A stretch of 64,000 nt of DNA from Brettanomyces bruxellensis. Taxonomy: Eukaryota > Ascomycota > Pichiomycetes > Pichiales > Pichiaceae. The translations under genes were made by a program, and so were the position numbers. The notes beneath the pieces are model-generated. The model had not been told where the DNA came from, searched no databases, and saw only the letters and a list, made by a program, of their open reading frames with translations. Location: assembly GCF_011074885.1 (NCBI RefSeq), contig NC_054690.1, forward strand, positions 3,167,001 to 3,231,000. The letters run 5' to 3'. Shown in pieces: positions 36,558-46,589 of the stretch (within the stretch, counting starts at the first letter, position 1; the number at the start of each line of letters is the position of its first letter).

Positions 36558-39452
36558 TCAATCCCCATCTGGAATTTCAAACAAAGTCTTGTCCACAGCT
36601 GGATCCACAGTGAAAGGATCTGGTAATGGAGCCTCAGTATTTGCTCTCTCACGAATTGTCTTGATCTTTTCAAACCGCTGGCTTGGTTGCGAATCCTTCA
36701 AAACGACAATTCCACTGATTCCACGAAATTTCCTTACTGGTGTGAATCTTTCCTCCTTCGAGAAGGTTATATACTTGAGCTGAGCAGGAACAACTCTAGA
36801 CAGATTTTCTATCAAATATGGTTTCTCTTGGTAAAGTGTGCGCAAATTCGAGTTTTGTAATTCGACGTTCGGCACTGTGAACTCATGCCCTTTTTTGCCT
36901 TCCACAGAAGCCGCATCTTCGTTATCAACCTCACTGTCTATATCCTTCTCCGGCTTATCAACATCCATCTTGTCTTGATCCTTAGTATCTTTAGCCTTCA
37001 ATGCAGCCCTTGCCTTAGCCCTGGCCGTAGTGGATAGAACAGCAGTTGTGAGCTTTTCTGTTTGTTGCTTTACTTCAGAAGCGGCCTTTGGTGGATAACC
37101 AAATAAGTCTTTTTGCGAGTGGCACTCTATCTTAAACTTTGGAACCTTCAATTTGTCTGTCACACCTATTATAGCAGTAGGAGAAAAGGAAAGAGATAAG
37201 AAATGTGCCAATGGGAACCAATACCAGAATTGAACAAACATTGTCAAGCCAACAATTGCCTTTGTATTCAAAGTGTTAGTTTGCGCATTCTCTAACTGAA
37301 TAGTAACATTTCTTCCACCTGCATCAAGTATTCCTTGTGCCAGTGATGCTCCAAAACGTGCCAACGACTCCTCATGCTTGTTTCCGACAGTAGATGCAAG
37401 CTCCTCACGGAATTGCTTCATATGTGGATATGTCTTATCTGTCTGCTGGATCAATATCATGGCCTTCGCGATAGTGGCTCCTTCACGAACGAAATCGACA
37501 GGATCCTTGGACAATGGATCAAGGACTTTAACTGCGTCCTGCAAAGCACGACCGGCACTAGAAATTCCAAGAGCCATGGCAGCACCATAACGGACATGGG
37601 CATTGTGTGATTGCGCTAGAAGCTCAACAATAGTTGGAACACTCTTGTAGTTAGACAAAAGAACAAAGCCCAATGCCATGATTGCCACTCTTCTGACATT
37701 ATCAGAAGAGTCGGACACTCCAACATGCAAAAGGCGTCTAATCGCATCCTTATTCGATGTTCCACAGTACGCCAAAGCCAACACAAAGCAGCCACCGTAT
37801 CTCAAGTTTGCATCCTGGTGAGCCAAAAGCTTGCTGATGATAGGCTCAGCAGCATCCTCTTTTCCCAAGCAAATGAGGGCTATGCCTATATCTAATCCAC
37901 GAACAATCGTTTCGTGTTGTGTTTCCTTGGCATAGGTAAACATGTCGTGGACAGCAGTCATGTTTCCTGACCCAAGCATCACCAAACCCATCGCAAATGC
38001 GGCAGCTTCTCCGGATATTGCCGAATCTGAGTAAAGAGTAGTTTTCAACTCCTCATAAACTTCTGAATCTGCCAAACCCATGGCAGCTAAACCTGCACCA
38101 AGGCAAGCACCATGAAGAATTACATCTGTGTCCTTATTGTCGGTGCCATCGGCGTTGTCCACAATCTGCTTGCGAAGATATTTGAGCACATCCTTTCCGT
38201 GACCGGCATAGACTAAGCCAAGAGCATAAAGTGCGCCACCATTAGCGTACGCCGAAGAAGTACTACCAGGAAGATATGGCTCCAAAACGCCTCTACCCTG
38301 ATTTAAACTTCCTTTATGAATAACACCAAAAGCTGCAGTGGCTGTAAATTTTGACCAGGCCGAAGAACGTCCCAGCCACTCCAAATTCGAGCGAAAGAAG
38401 GAATCGTCCGTCGTTCCAGAGTGCATCAGTGCATTCGTGAGCGACACAGCCGAATGATATAGAGAGCTGCGTCCATCCATAGCCTTTCTTGTTGCATTCA
38501 TTATGTCTATATCAGACGCATTATTGTCAGACAAAAATGTCAAATCCAGGTCACACGTAGGAACACCTGAAAGAATTCTGAGCAGCATCGAAACGGCTTT
38601 ATCGGGATCACTAGTCTTTGTCTGTTCCTCAAACGCAGTTGTGACATTTGCGAGTAATTGCTGCGATGCAGCACCAACGAGGTCAAAGGCAATTTGATAA
38701 GCGATAGGAACATTCGATGGTGTTGAAAGCAAATCCTTAAACACCCGGATCACAAGTTCCGAGTCGTTCAACTGAACGACAATCTTGGTTAAAAGAAAAT
38801 AATCCGGACTTTTAAGCGATAGAAGAAATTCCGCTAGGTTGTGCAAGCATTCAGTCTTCAACTCAATATTAGATGCTGTTGTGGCTGTTGCTGCATTAAG
38901 AACATAAGCCACAAGTCCCCTTGCGGTCTCCTGGTTGGCTGTCTTGACATTTTCTAAGATCCTTTGAATGACATCCAAACGGTAAGCTTCCAATGAAATT
39001 CCCAATGCCAATTTATTATCAGCGTCGTCGACACATTTCTTAACCATCCTTTCAAAAATCGAAACGAGATGTGAATCAATTTCAACACTCTCATCAACAA
39101 AGTGCTTTTGTGATTGTTGAATGTACTGTTCTAAACATTGTGAGACGATTGTCTGAACGTATTCGGTCTTCTTGTCAAGATCTAATTCCGAATCTGCAAG
39201 TAATGCATACTTGACAGCTGCCTGGTAGTCTCCCAAATTATAATAAACTTTGGAAGCTAGCAAAGCAGCCAGCTCACGCTTTCCAAACGTATGATCTTCA
39301 TAAAGTTCCTCGATATCTGAAATATTGTTTGCAATTTCAGCCCATAATTCATCCGCCACCGAATTCAATGACTCCAAAGCATATACTTTAAGCTGTGGAT
39401 CCGACTCCCCCAGCAAAGAGAGATACGGTGCCGCCGTTGTAATCGTGCTCAT
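36558..39452 (-). CDS. RPN2: Rpn2, 26S proteasome regulatory particle scaffold
   Basis: 964 residues; yeast Rpn2 has 945. The N-terminal helical rod begins with the Rpn2-typical start APYLSLLGESDPQLKVYALE. A central PC-repeat toroid (about 350-750) shows many Gly-Ala-rich units such as LGLVYAGHGKDVLKYL and AMALGISSAGRALQD. A Lys/Glu-rich, acidic insert with MDVDKPEKDIDSEVDNEDA (about 840-870) precedes the C-terminal beta domain that binds Rpn13 in yeast. Rpn2 organises the regulatory particle and docks Rpn10/Rpn13 and deubiquitinases. A sequence similar to Rpn4 target sites lies 173 bp upstream. The gene is followed in tandem by SER33, as in S. cerevisiae. Confidence 0.97.
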   Translation of the reverse strand: MSTITTAAPYLSLLGESDPQLKVYALESLNSVADELWAEIANNISDIEELYEDHTFGKRELAALLASKVYYNLGDYQAAVKYALLADSELDLDKKTEYVQTIVSQCLEQYIQQSQKHFVDESVEIDSHLVSIFERMVKKCVDDADNKLALGISLEAYRLDVIQRILENVKTANQETARGLVAYVLNAATATTASNIELKTECLHNLAEFLLSLKSPDYFLLTKIVVQLNDSELVIRVFKDLLSTPSNVPIAYQIAFDLVGAASQQLLANVTTAFEEQTKTSDPDKAVSMLLRILSGVPTCDLDLTFLSDNNASDIDIMNATRKAMDGRSSLYHSAVSLTNALMHSGTTDDSFFRSNLEWLGRSSAWSKFTATAAFGVIHKGSLNQGRGVLEPYLPGSTSSAYANGGALYALGLVYAGHGKDVLKYLRKQIVDNADGTDNKDTDVILHGACLGAGLAAMGLADSEVYEELKTTLYSDSAISGEAAAFAMGLVMLGSGNMTAVHDMFTYAKETQHETIVRGLDIGIALICLGKEDAAEPIISKLLAHQDANLRYGGCFVLALAYCGTSNKDAIRRLLHVGVSDSSDNVRRVAIMALGFVLLSNYKSVPTIVELLAQSHNAHVRYGAAMALGISSAGRALQDAVKVLDPLSKDPVDFVREGATIAKAMILIQQTDKTYPHMKQFREELASTVGNKHEESLARFGASLAQGILDAGGRNVTIQLENAQTNTLNTKAIVGLTMFVQFWYWFPLAHFLSLSFSPTAIIGVTDKLKVPKFKIECHSQKDLFGYPPKAASEVKQQTEKLTTAVLSTTARAKARAALKAKDTKDQDKMDVDKPEKDIDSEVDNEDAASVEGKKGHEFTVPNVELQNSNLRTLYQEKPYLIENLSRVVPAQLKYITFSKEERFTPVRKFRGISGIVVLKDSQPSQRFEKIKTIRERANTEAPLPDPFTVDPAVDKTLFEIPDGD

Positions 39453-40239
39453 ATCTATTATTACTATTTACAACAGTTCTATAGATCGACTAAGTACTGA
39501 AAAAAATAGATGTGATGATGCGGTGATTGTGTTAATAGTTTGTAGAGGGATACATGTATTTTATCCAGAGTAAACCAAAGAAAAAAAAATAAGAGGAAGC
39601 GAGACTGCTACATTCAAAAATAGAGAGGGCAAAAAAAAGTGAAATCGACATCGCTGAAAAAAACTAGCGGTCCGCGAAGTGTCAACACAAAAAAAAAATA
39701 GAAGCTGAAAACACGGTAAAGGATTATTTTTAACTTATGTGGTATACACATAGGCAATGTCATTAAGACATATATATGAAAATGACCTACGATTCTACCA
39801 GCAAGGATAAATAACAAGTTTTGTTGAAAACTGAAAAGCAAACTAACTAGAACCCACCTCAAAACAACTGTATAAAAATAAAGTAAAAAAAAAGAAGATA
39901 GAGGAAAAGCAAGGATGGCTATTCATCTCTCCCAAAAGGCGTATGCAGCGTGAAAACAAGGATCAACTTCTTGTCTTCAAATAAAAGCAAAAGATATCAG
40001 AAATGACGAATAACACCAAGCGATAACAAACGAAATAAACATAAAGGTGAAGAAAAAGAAATATTAAGAATGAAGCAGTGTCTGAAAAAAATGCATGCTC
40101 ATCATTAAATGTAAGTTGCCGAGTATGTTGAATACAAGGAATCTGAAAATAAGTTCGTGCAGTAAGAAATGTATGAAGATCTAATTAATCAATCGACCAA
40201 TAGTCATGCTTACACGGCAAAATCTGTGGCTGCGATCAT
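39453..40239. promoter_or_regulatory. RPN2 promoter and SER33 3' region
   Basis: This 787-bp stretch lies between two minus-strand genes. It contains GAGGGCAAAA (39625-39634), one base from the GAAGGCAAAA element attributed to Rpn4 in Candida, and related to the S. cerevisiae PACE GGTGGCAAA. No coding sequence is supported; the open frame at 39614-39862 looks fortuitous. Confidence 0.45.
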
Positions 40240-41649
40240 TTAATAGAGTAATCTGGTGATGATTCTGTAAGGCGTGTTTTCCAACTTCTCGTAAATACTC
40301 TTGATGTCATCTAAATTAACGTTAGAAATATCAGCCATAAGGTAAGCAACATTGCCACGAGAGTCGGAGAACTGCTTCTCAATGTTGTGATCAGACAAGA
40401 TCTGATTAACTGTTCTCAACACACCCGGAACATTCTGATGAATATACAAGATTCTAACAGCATTCTGCTGATCCCAGTCGAGTCCTCTAAGTGCAACCTC
40501 TGGGAAGTTAACAGCACCAGTAGAGGTTCCTTCATTAATGTAATTGCTCAAAGCATTACTGACCTCAATTCCGATAGCCGACTGTGCCTCTTCGGTAGAA
40601 CCACCGATGTGTGGAGTCAAAATAACATTCTTCATTGATTTCAACTCCTCCAGCTCTGGGAAAAGATCACCCTTGAAGTCTGGACCATTTTTCCTTGGCT
40701 CAGCTGGATACACGTCCAATGCAGCACCTGCCAATTTTCCAAGCTTTAATGCCTCGACCAATGCAGGAATATCGACAACAGAACCTCTGCAGTTGTTCAA
40801 AAGGTAAGCGCCATCCTTCATCATAGCAATCTGGGCAGTCGAGATCATCTTTCTGGTTTCTGGAGTCTCAGGAACATGCAAAGTCACAAAATCAGACTCG
40901 CCCAAAACCTCATCCAATGTGGCGACTTGCTCGGAATTACCAAGGGCCATCAATGACAATATATCATAATAAAGCACACGCATACCTAATGCCTCAGCCA
41001 GCACAGACAACTGTGAACCAATGTGACCGTATCCGACAATACCAAGAGTTTTACCTCTGACTTCCCAGCACTTGGCCGATTTCTTGTTCCAAACGCCCTG
41101 GTGCATCTCCATAACACGGTCCCCGAGTTGACGGGATAGGCCAATAACCTCGGCCAACGTCATCTCAGCAACAGAACGAGAGTTACAGAATGGTGAGTTA
41201 AACACGCAAATACCATGGTCTGCAGCATACTCTAGATCGACCTGGTTAGTACCGATACAGAAGCAACCAATAGCAATCAAATTCTTGGCGTGCGAAAGAA
41301 CCTTTGCGGTCAACTTTGTCTTTGATCTCACACCAATCACCTGCACATCCTTGATCTTCTCGATCAACACATCCTCGGGCAGAGAGGTCTTGTAAAACTC
41401 AACCTGATAGCCCTTGTCATGGAAAGTATCAAGTGCGGTCTGGTTAATATTTTCCAAAATTAGCATCTTAATATCACCAGTGGAGAAAGGTTTCAATGCC
41501 TTCTTAGATCTGTCAAAGGTAGTTGCTCTTGGTCTTGGAGCACTATCAAGATACGTCGATGTTGGAGAAGTAGAGACCTCCTTCTTTGGGGACAAGGATG
41601 TTTGTTTAAGCGATCTGCTCAATTGTGAAATTGGTACTGGGGATGACAT
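40240..41649 (-). CDS. SER33: D-3-phosphoglycerate dehydrogenase
   Basis: 469 residues, the same length as yeast Ser3/Ser33. After a Ser-rich N-terminal extension of about 55 residues comes the D-isomer-specific 2-hydroxyacid dehydrogenase fold. It includes the NAD-binding GIVGYGHIGSQL, the helix segment LDVYPAEP and the catalytic His in LTPHIGGSTEEAQ. A C-terminal ACT domain (about 398-469) senses serine in the family. The enzyme catalyses the first step of serine synthesis from 3-phosphoglycerate. S. cerevisiae has the duplicates SER3 and SER33; RPN2-SER33 adjacency and orientation are the same here, so SER33 is used, though a pre-duplication yeast has one gene standing for both. A TGAGTCC palindromic site upstream resembles a Gcn4 element. 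Confidence 0.96.
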   Translation of the reverse strand: MSSPVPISQLSRSLKQTSLSPKKEVSTSPTSTYLDSAPRPRATTFDRSKKALKPFSTGDIKMLILENINQTALDTFHDKGYQVEFYKTSLPEDVLIEKIKDVQVIGVRSKTKLTAKVLSHAKNLIAIGCFCIGTNQVDLEYAADHGICVFNSPFCNSRSVAEMTLAEVIGLSRQLGDRVMEMHQGVWNKKSAKCWEVRGKTLGIVGYGHIGSQLSVLAEALGMRVLYYDILSLMALGNSEQVATLDEVLGESDFVTLHVPETPETRKMISTAQIAMMKDGAYLLNNCRGSVVDIPALVEALKLGKLAGAALDVYPAEPRKNGPDFKGDLFPELEELKSMKNVILTPHIGGSTEEAQSAIGIEVSNALSNYINEGTSTGAVNFPEVALRGLDWDQQNAVRILYIHQNVPGVLRTVNQILSDHNIEKQFSDSRGNVAYLMADISNVNLDDIKSIYEKLENTPYRIITRLLY

Positions 41650-43168
41650 ATTTGTGTATATATTAATTGATATGATATCTCGCTACTTTTCAATCTTAAG
41701 CGCTTTAGAATATCTGGCAGAATTTTCTTAAATATAAGAAGGCTATTTTATGTGACTTGGACAATTGATAGAAAGACCAAATCATTTCGGAGTAGGAGCT
41801 TCGATATATTTATATAACGTAGCTCTGAAAAAAAAAATTCATCTGAAGTAATTACATTATATTGAAATGAAAAAAAGAGTCAGAACGCGAATAGAGAAGG
41901 CGTCATACTGAATGTGTAAATAGGGGCATCTAAACAGGACTGAAAATTTTTTGAGGCCCTATTGTAGAACTATTGACACACCGGTACCAATTCTCTTCTC
42001 TTGGTATTTCCGAACATTCCTGGGAAATATAAGGCGGTACACTTTGATCACCGAAGCGATGTTCCCAAGTGAATTGCCAATTTTGGTACCTTAAAAACTC
42101 AACGAACGAGTTTATATCTCTAGAATTAAGAACCAAAGAGCGAGACTTTCATTAGCATTAGCGCGAGGATATTTGGACTGAGTCCGAATGACCACGCTAT
42201 TTTTCTTTTCTTCATTCGCCAATCTCCGTACTCCACTAAATATTAGAGCGAGTATTTCTATTGTTACCACAAAATCGCAGATGGAGCAAAAAAGCAGGAA
42301 ACAGTGCAGAGTATTCTCGACAACGCATCACGTTCCACTTTCCGAGCTGGTCCAACTCCCAATGCACATTACTCCTTTAGTAGGATACAAAAGGGTTTTT
42401 CCAGACTGCGTAGTAATATCTTATTTATTCCCCGTTGTCTGCCACACAGCCATCTTTTCTACACGTGTCCATCGATGATTAACTTTTAGGAATCTAAAAC
42501 CTGAAGTGGAGCATAGGCCGAAACCGCGACTTCAAATCACGTGAAATGATTTAAACTGTCGACGAATTTTTTTACCTTGCCTTTCAAAGCAAAAATGTCG
42601 GAGAGCATTTTTTTCGTCTATTTGTCATCTGTGTCCGAGTACATATGTATTTTGCTACATCTTAGATGAGATGAAATGGTGAGAATTAAAACATGACTAA
42701 ATAGATTGAGTACTTGCAAAGCACGTTATGCAGGTGTGTATGTATGTGGCCATTCTCGTAGGTATTTTATTATTATCATTTTTCATATTCCTCTGCCCTT
42801 TCTTTGAACTTGAAAAGTTTTGACCTATTCCGGTAAACTGCCTCGAGAGTAGGTGAAATTGCAACGCTACACTCAAATTATTAATCTTGAATTAAATTAG
42901 CAAGAACTGAGATATCCTGTCATCAATGTGCAATCAAAATCACCTGCGAAATTTTAAATGTGTAATTTATTACAATTTGATTACGAAGTACCTCTGTTGA
43001 CATAAATAAATTTGGATGTGAAGGGCGGGGTTTAAAGTAGTTCAAATCATGGCGAATTCACACATCTCTTCGACCAAATTTCCTTCGTAGTGAATCCATA
43101 CGAATTTTATTTCCTGTCTCAATACATTAATACGATGAGATGGCGGGAAAACTATATTGATATTTGCA

Positions 43169-43176
43169 TCACGTGA
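43169..43176 (+). promoter_or_regulatory. candidate Cbf1 site (TCACGTGA) of RPS2
   Basis: A perfect palindromic E-box 236 bp upstream of the RPS2 ATG. Outside Saccharomyces, Cbf1 with Tbf1 is known to regulate ribosomal-protein genes, for example in Candida albicans, so the position fits. It is a single motif match without binding evidence. Confidence 0.5.
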
Positions 43177-43267
43177 TGAAAAGAAGGGTTGTGTTGATGC
43201 GAAAAATTGGTGATTTTGCTGAAGTGAAATTTTTTTTTCGTACCAAAATACATAGTGAGTTGAGACT

Positions 43268-43273
43268 ACCCTA
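43268..43273 (+). promoter_or_regulatory. candidate Tbf1 site (ACCCTA) of RPS2
   Basis: ACCCTAG, the Tbf1/TTAGGG-type core, lies 139 bp upstream of the RPS2 ATG and about 95 bp downstream of the E-box. The combination is typical of ribosomal-protein promoters in non-Saccharomyces yeasts. Confidence 0.4.
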
Positions 43274-43411
43274 GCTTCACACCCAACTCTATCATTCTTG
43301 AAGGTCTTCTTTCTCCAACTCACGTCGATTGAAAACCAACACCCCCGGCTTTCCACGTAATATCCCGACGATTTCAAAGTTTTTATTAATTTTTCTTGCT
43401 AAAATATAATC

Positions 43412-44206
43412 ATGTCAGGCGCACCAGCAGCAGCATCAAGAGGCGGACCAAGAGGAGCTCCAAGAGGTAGAGGAGGAAGAGGAGGAAGAGGTGGAAGAGG
43501 TGGCAGAAGAGGTAGAGGAAGAAGAGGAAACGATGAGAAGGTTTGGGCCCCAGTCACCAAGTTGGGAAGACTTGTGAAGTCTGGTAAGATCACTTCCGTT
43601 GAGGAAGTGTACTTGCACTCTTTGCCAGTTAAGGAGTACCAGATCATTGACACTTTGTTGCCAGGTTTGGACGAGAAGGTCATGAAGGTCTTGTCTGTCC
43701 AGAAGCAGACCAGAGCTGGTCAGAGAACCAGAATGAAGGTTGTCATGGTGGTTGGTGACTCCAACGGTCATGTTGGTCTTGGTATCAAGGCTGCCAAGGA
43801 GTTGGCCACAGCTATCAGAGGTGCCATCATCATTGCCAAGTTGGCCATTATTCCAGTCAGAAGAGGTTACTGGGGTTCTAACTTGGGGGCCCCACACTCT
43901 ATCGCCAACAAGACTTCTGGTAAATGTGGTTCTGTCACTGTCAGATTGATCCCAGCCCCAAGAGGTTCTGGTATTGTTGCTTCTCCAGCTGTCAAGACCA
44001 TGTTGCAGTTCGCTGGTATCGAGGATGTTTACACTACATCTTCCGGTTCTACCAGAACTCTTGAGAACACCTTGAAGGCCACTTTCGCTGCCCTTGGTAA
44101 CACTTACGGTTTCTTGACTCCTAACTTGTGGAAGGAGTTCGCTTTGACCGACTCCCCATTGGATGTCTATGCTGATGAGGCTTTGGGCAACAAGAAGAGA
44201 AACTAA
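43412..44206 (+). CDS. RPS2: 40S ribosomal protein uS5 (Rps2)
   Basis: 264 residues; yeast Rps2 has 254. The N-terminal 40 residues form a Gly/Arg-rich RGG domain, the known methylation target of Rmt1 in yeast. The body follows with [18 protein letters not shown], the double-stranded RNA-binding S5 domain ([25 protein letters not shown]) and the C-terminal domain (about 190-245). It sits near the mRNA entry channel and contributes to decoding fidelity. Codon use is highly biased (AAG, GGT, TTG, AGA dominate), unlike most neighbours, as expected for a very highly expressed gene. It is convergent with NAB2, the same arrangement as in S. cerevisiae. No intron is needed. Confidence 0.98.
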   Translation: MSGAPAAASRGGPRGAPRGRGGRGGRGGRGGRRGRGRRGNDEKVWAPVTKLGRLVKSGKITSVEEVYLHSLPVKEYQIIDTLLPGLDEKVMKVLSVQKQTRAGQRTRMKVVMVVGDSNGHVGLGIKAAKELATAIRGAIIIAKLAIIPVRRGYWGSNLGAPHSIANKTSGKCGSVTVRLIPAPRGSGIVASPAVKTMLQFAGIEDVYTTSSGSTRTLENTLKATFAALGNTYGFLTPNLWKEFALTDSPLDVYADEALGNKKRN

Positions 44207-44591
44207 ACTAAGTTTTGTCCGAGTTAGCGAGTGTTAATTAATAATAATTTGGGTACCTTCTGTGCGCGATCATTTCTTATATTATTTTTATATATTGTAA
44301 TAACGGATGCAGTTGTTTGTTCACCAAGTTGTTTTAATTGTAGTACTATTTTTATTCTACCGTATTTTCTACTGGCATATCTTGAAGTTGGGATGGATGT
44401 CTTCTGTGACGATGAAGTGCACAGAGACGAAAAAAATGGAACTATTGACATTAAAAAATAACTATACAGTGAGAGCACCGGCCCACAAAAAAGGGCCAGA
44501 TCAAAAGCAATAGAAGCACGAAAGTATATAAAAAGACACGAAAAGACGGAATCAGACACCATTATGAAATAACTTATCAATATCATGGGCG
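44207..44591. terminator. 3' region between convergent RPS2 and NAB2
   Basis: This 385-bp gap holds both 3' ends. It is AT-rich with no coding sequence supported. In S. cerevisiae the Nab2 protein regulates its own transcript through an A tract in its 3' UTR; no comparably long A tract in the NAB2 sense was identified here. Confidence 0.35.
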
Positions 44592-46169
44592 TCACACCTG
44601 TTGAGGAGGGGCCTGTTCCATCACCTGATCATCTGGAACAGCAAACTGCCGTTGATCTGTATTCTGACCGTCACCATTTCCATTTTGATCCTTAACCCAA
44701 ACCATATTCCTGCCCCCGTTCAAATTACGATCCTCAGGATGCTGGAATGGGCAGTTTGCGTTTTTGCAGTTCGCGCCAAACTTGCATGGTTCATCAATAG
44801 GATGCTGGAAATAGCAATCGATCCTCTTGCAATCGGCACCATCCCTGCACAGAACATTTGTTGTGGCGTGTCTCTTGAGACATCTTGGATTCTTGCAATG
44901 TCTACCGAATTTGCATTGTTCCAGAGATCTCTGGGAACCCTCTTGCATAGAATCTCCCCCTTCGGGTGGCTTATAATTAGGAGATGAGTGTGCTTTTGTA
45001 CATGATGGGTCGATGCAATTCTTGTTTGCAGGGCACCACTCTAGTGTCAGCACTTTAGCATCTTTATTAGCGGGAGTTGGATGACCAAAAGGACACATCT
45101 CTCTTTGGCACACTGCACCAAATTTACACAAGGTAATTCCATTAGTTTTCTGTAGTAAATGCTGCTCTACTTGTTTTGACACCTGCTTGACGATGTTATT
45201 GCTTCTTTCGAACTTGTGAGCTCTTCTTTCTTGCCTTGTCTTTTCGAGTTCAGCCATTAGAGCATCGTCTTCCCCTGGATGTAGATAGTTGCATGTTCCA
45301 GGCGGATTTGGGCAGTTTGGATAGGCAAAACAGATTTTCGCAGGGTGCGCATACCGGCAATTGCGGTCGTGGCAATGAGGGAATTTCTTGCACCTTCCAA
45401 TAGGTTTTCTGGGAACAAATTGCATACTCTGGGAACCATTTTCCAAAGACTTTTCCATCAACTGATGAAAGTTCCTTTGGTTTCTAAGCGCAAAAGATTT
45501 CTTGTTCTTCGTATTTCCACCTTTTGAGACACCCCTATGAACCGTAGAACCTTTTCCAAAGGCACTCGTAATGTGGGGTCCCGTGGGAATGGAACCATGA
45601 ACTATGCCTTCCATAGCAGTCGAACCACTATCATCAAAGTGAACCTGCTGGGTACCATTTGCCTTGTTTACAGTCTGATCTACTCCATGATTTTGAAATG
45701 CCGACTGTGTAAATGCTGACTTTATTGGTGCTGCTGGTTGCTGAGGCAAAAATTCAGGCTGAGACTGTGCTTGCGGTGCTATCGTAGTCTGTTGCTGAAT
45801 TGATGATTGTTGATGTTGCTGTGGTGCTTGCTGTTGCTGTGCTTGTTGTTGCTGTTGCTGTGCTTGTTGTTGTTGTGCCTCTTGTTGCTGTTGGTGTGTC
45901 TGCTGCTGGCCATTAAAGCCTTGCTCAGCACCCTGCTGATAATGCTTCACTTCATCCAAAACTTCATTAACAAAATTTATGTTGATTGCATTTCCAAATA
46001 GTGAGTTGAATTCCGTCATAATTTCCTCTGCCGTCCTGTTATTAGAAATCAGAACTAGTAAGAACTCGGCCACATAAGATGGATCATCGGTAAGATTCAT
46101 ACTTCTGAGCTTTTCTGTGACTTGAGCATTTAACTGCTGCCCAAATGGGCTTTCAGGATCAAAGTTCAT
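44592..46169 (-). CDS. NAB2: Nab2, nuclear poly(A)-binding protein
   Basis: 525 residues, the length of yeast Nab2. The N-terminal PWI-like helical domain (about 1-80) is followed by a Gln-rich tract (88-128), a short basic linker, and seven CCCH zinc fingers: C260/C266/C271/H275, C280/C286/C293/H297, C348/C354/C359/H363, C379/C385/C390/H394, C419/C425/C430/H434, C441/C447/C452/H456 and C462/C468/C473/H477. Seven fingers with this spacing identify Nab2. It binds poly(A), limits tail length and couples it to export through Mlp1 and Mex67. The RGG box of S. cerevisiae Nab2, which binds its importin Kap104, is reduced here to a short basic Gly-containing stretch (about 212-230). Confidence 0.96.
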   Translation of the reverse strand: MNFDPESPFGQQLNAQVTEKLRSMNLTDDPSYVAEFLLVLISNNRTAEEIMTEFNSLFGNAININFVNEVLDEVKHYQQGAEQGFNGQQQTHQQQQEAQQQQAQQQQQQAQQQQAPQQHQQSSIQQQTTIAPQAQSQPEFLPQQPAAPIKSAFTQSAFQNHGVDQTVNKANGTQQVHFDDSGSTAMEGIVHGSIPTGPHITSAFGKGSTVHRGVSKGGNTKNKKSFALRNQRNFHQLMEKSLENGSQSMQFVPRKPIGRCKKFPHCHDRNCRYAHPAKICFAYPNCPNPPGTCNYLHPGEDDALMAELEKTRQERRAHKFERSNNIVKQVSKQVEQHLLQKTNGITLCKFGAVCQREMCPFGHPTPANKDAKVLTLEWCPANKNCIDPSCTKAHSSPNYKPPEGGDSMQEGSQRSLEQCKFGRHCKNPRCLKRHATTNVLCRDGADCKRIDCYFQHPIDEPCKFGANCKNANCPFQHPEDRNLNGGRNMVWVKDQNGNGDGQNTDQRQFAVPDDQVMEQAPPQQV

Positions 46170-46589
46170 GATTGATATTTTGTAAAACGAACTATTTACG
46201 AAATGTAACTTTAACTTGTAAATTTTGATGGAGTGAGTGTCTTACGATGAATAAAAGAACTATATAAGATTAGGCTTAAAAAGCTAGCAAGAATTTTTTT
46301 TTTTATTTTTTTTTATTTTTCTTTTTTTTTCCTGGGCGTGGGCGTAAGAGAAATTTTGTAACGGCGGGAAGGGAAAAAGAAAGTCCTGTAGTCACTGCTT
46401 TCCTAACTAGGAAACGAATCAAGAGTGCTTTAGCAGCTGCTATTAATAACAACTTTACGGGTAATCATTGCGTAGTAGTCTGTATCACTCTGTCTAAACA
46501 TGCATATCTTAAAAATTATTGCGTACTTCTTTTATTTACTTTGGTGTTCAAACTACAGCCATGTTAAGCATACAAAATTTTAAAATTCA
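46170..46589. promoter_or_regulatory. NAB2 upstream region
   Basis: This 420-bp stretch between two minus-strand genes has poly-T/poly-A tracts at about 46291-46330 (T on the given strand) that may keep the NAB2 promoter nucleosome-poor. No coding sequence is supported. Confidence 0.35.

Larger units (their letters stand above)
41650..43411. promoter_or_regulatory. 1.76-kb divergent region between SER33 and RPS2
   Basis: No gene is supported; the 96-codon frame at 42188-42478 lacks recognisable features. The left end should drive SER33 and the right end RPS2. Candidate sites are GGACTGAGTCC (42175-42185, Gcn4-like), CACGTG at 42462-42467, 42538-42543 and 43170-43175 (Cbf1-type; the last two read TCACGTGA), and ACCCTA at 43268-43273 (Tbf1-type). 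Confidence 0.5.

Noticed and set aside
41930..42478. Small open frames on both strands between SER33 and RPS2
   Set aside because: Short, low-quality composition, no recognisable family, and they coincide with regulatory motifs.
45807..46001. Leu/Cys-rich hydrophobic frame opposite NAB2
   Set aside because: It is the antisense reading of the NAB2 Gln-repeat codons (CAA/CAG giving TTG/CTG) and not a membrane protein.
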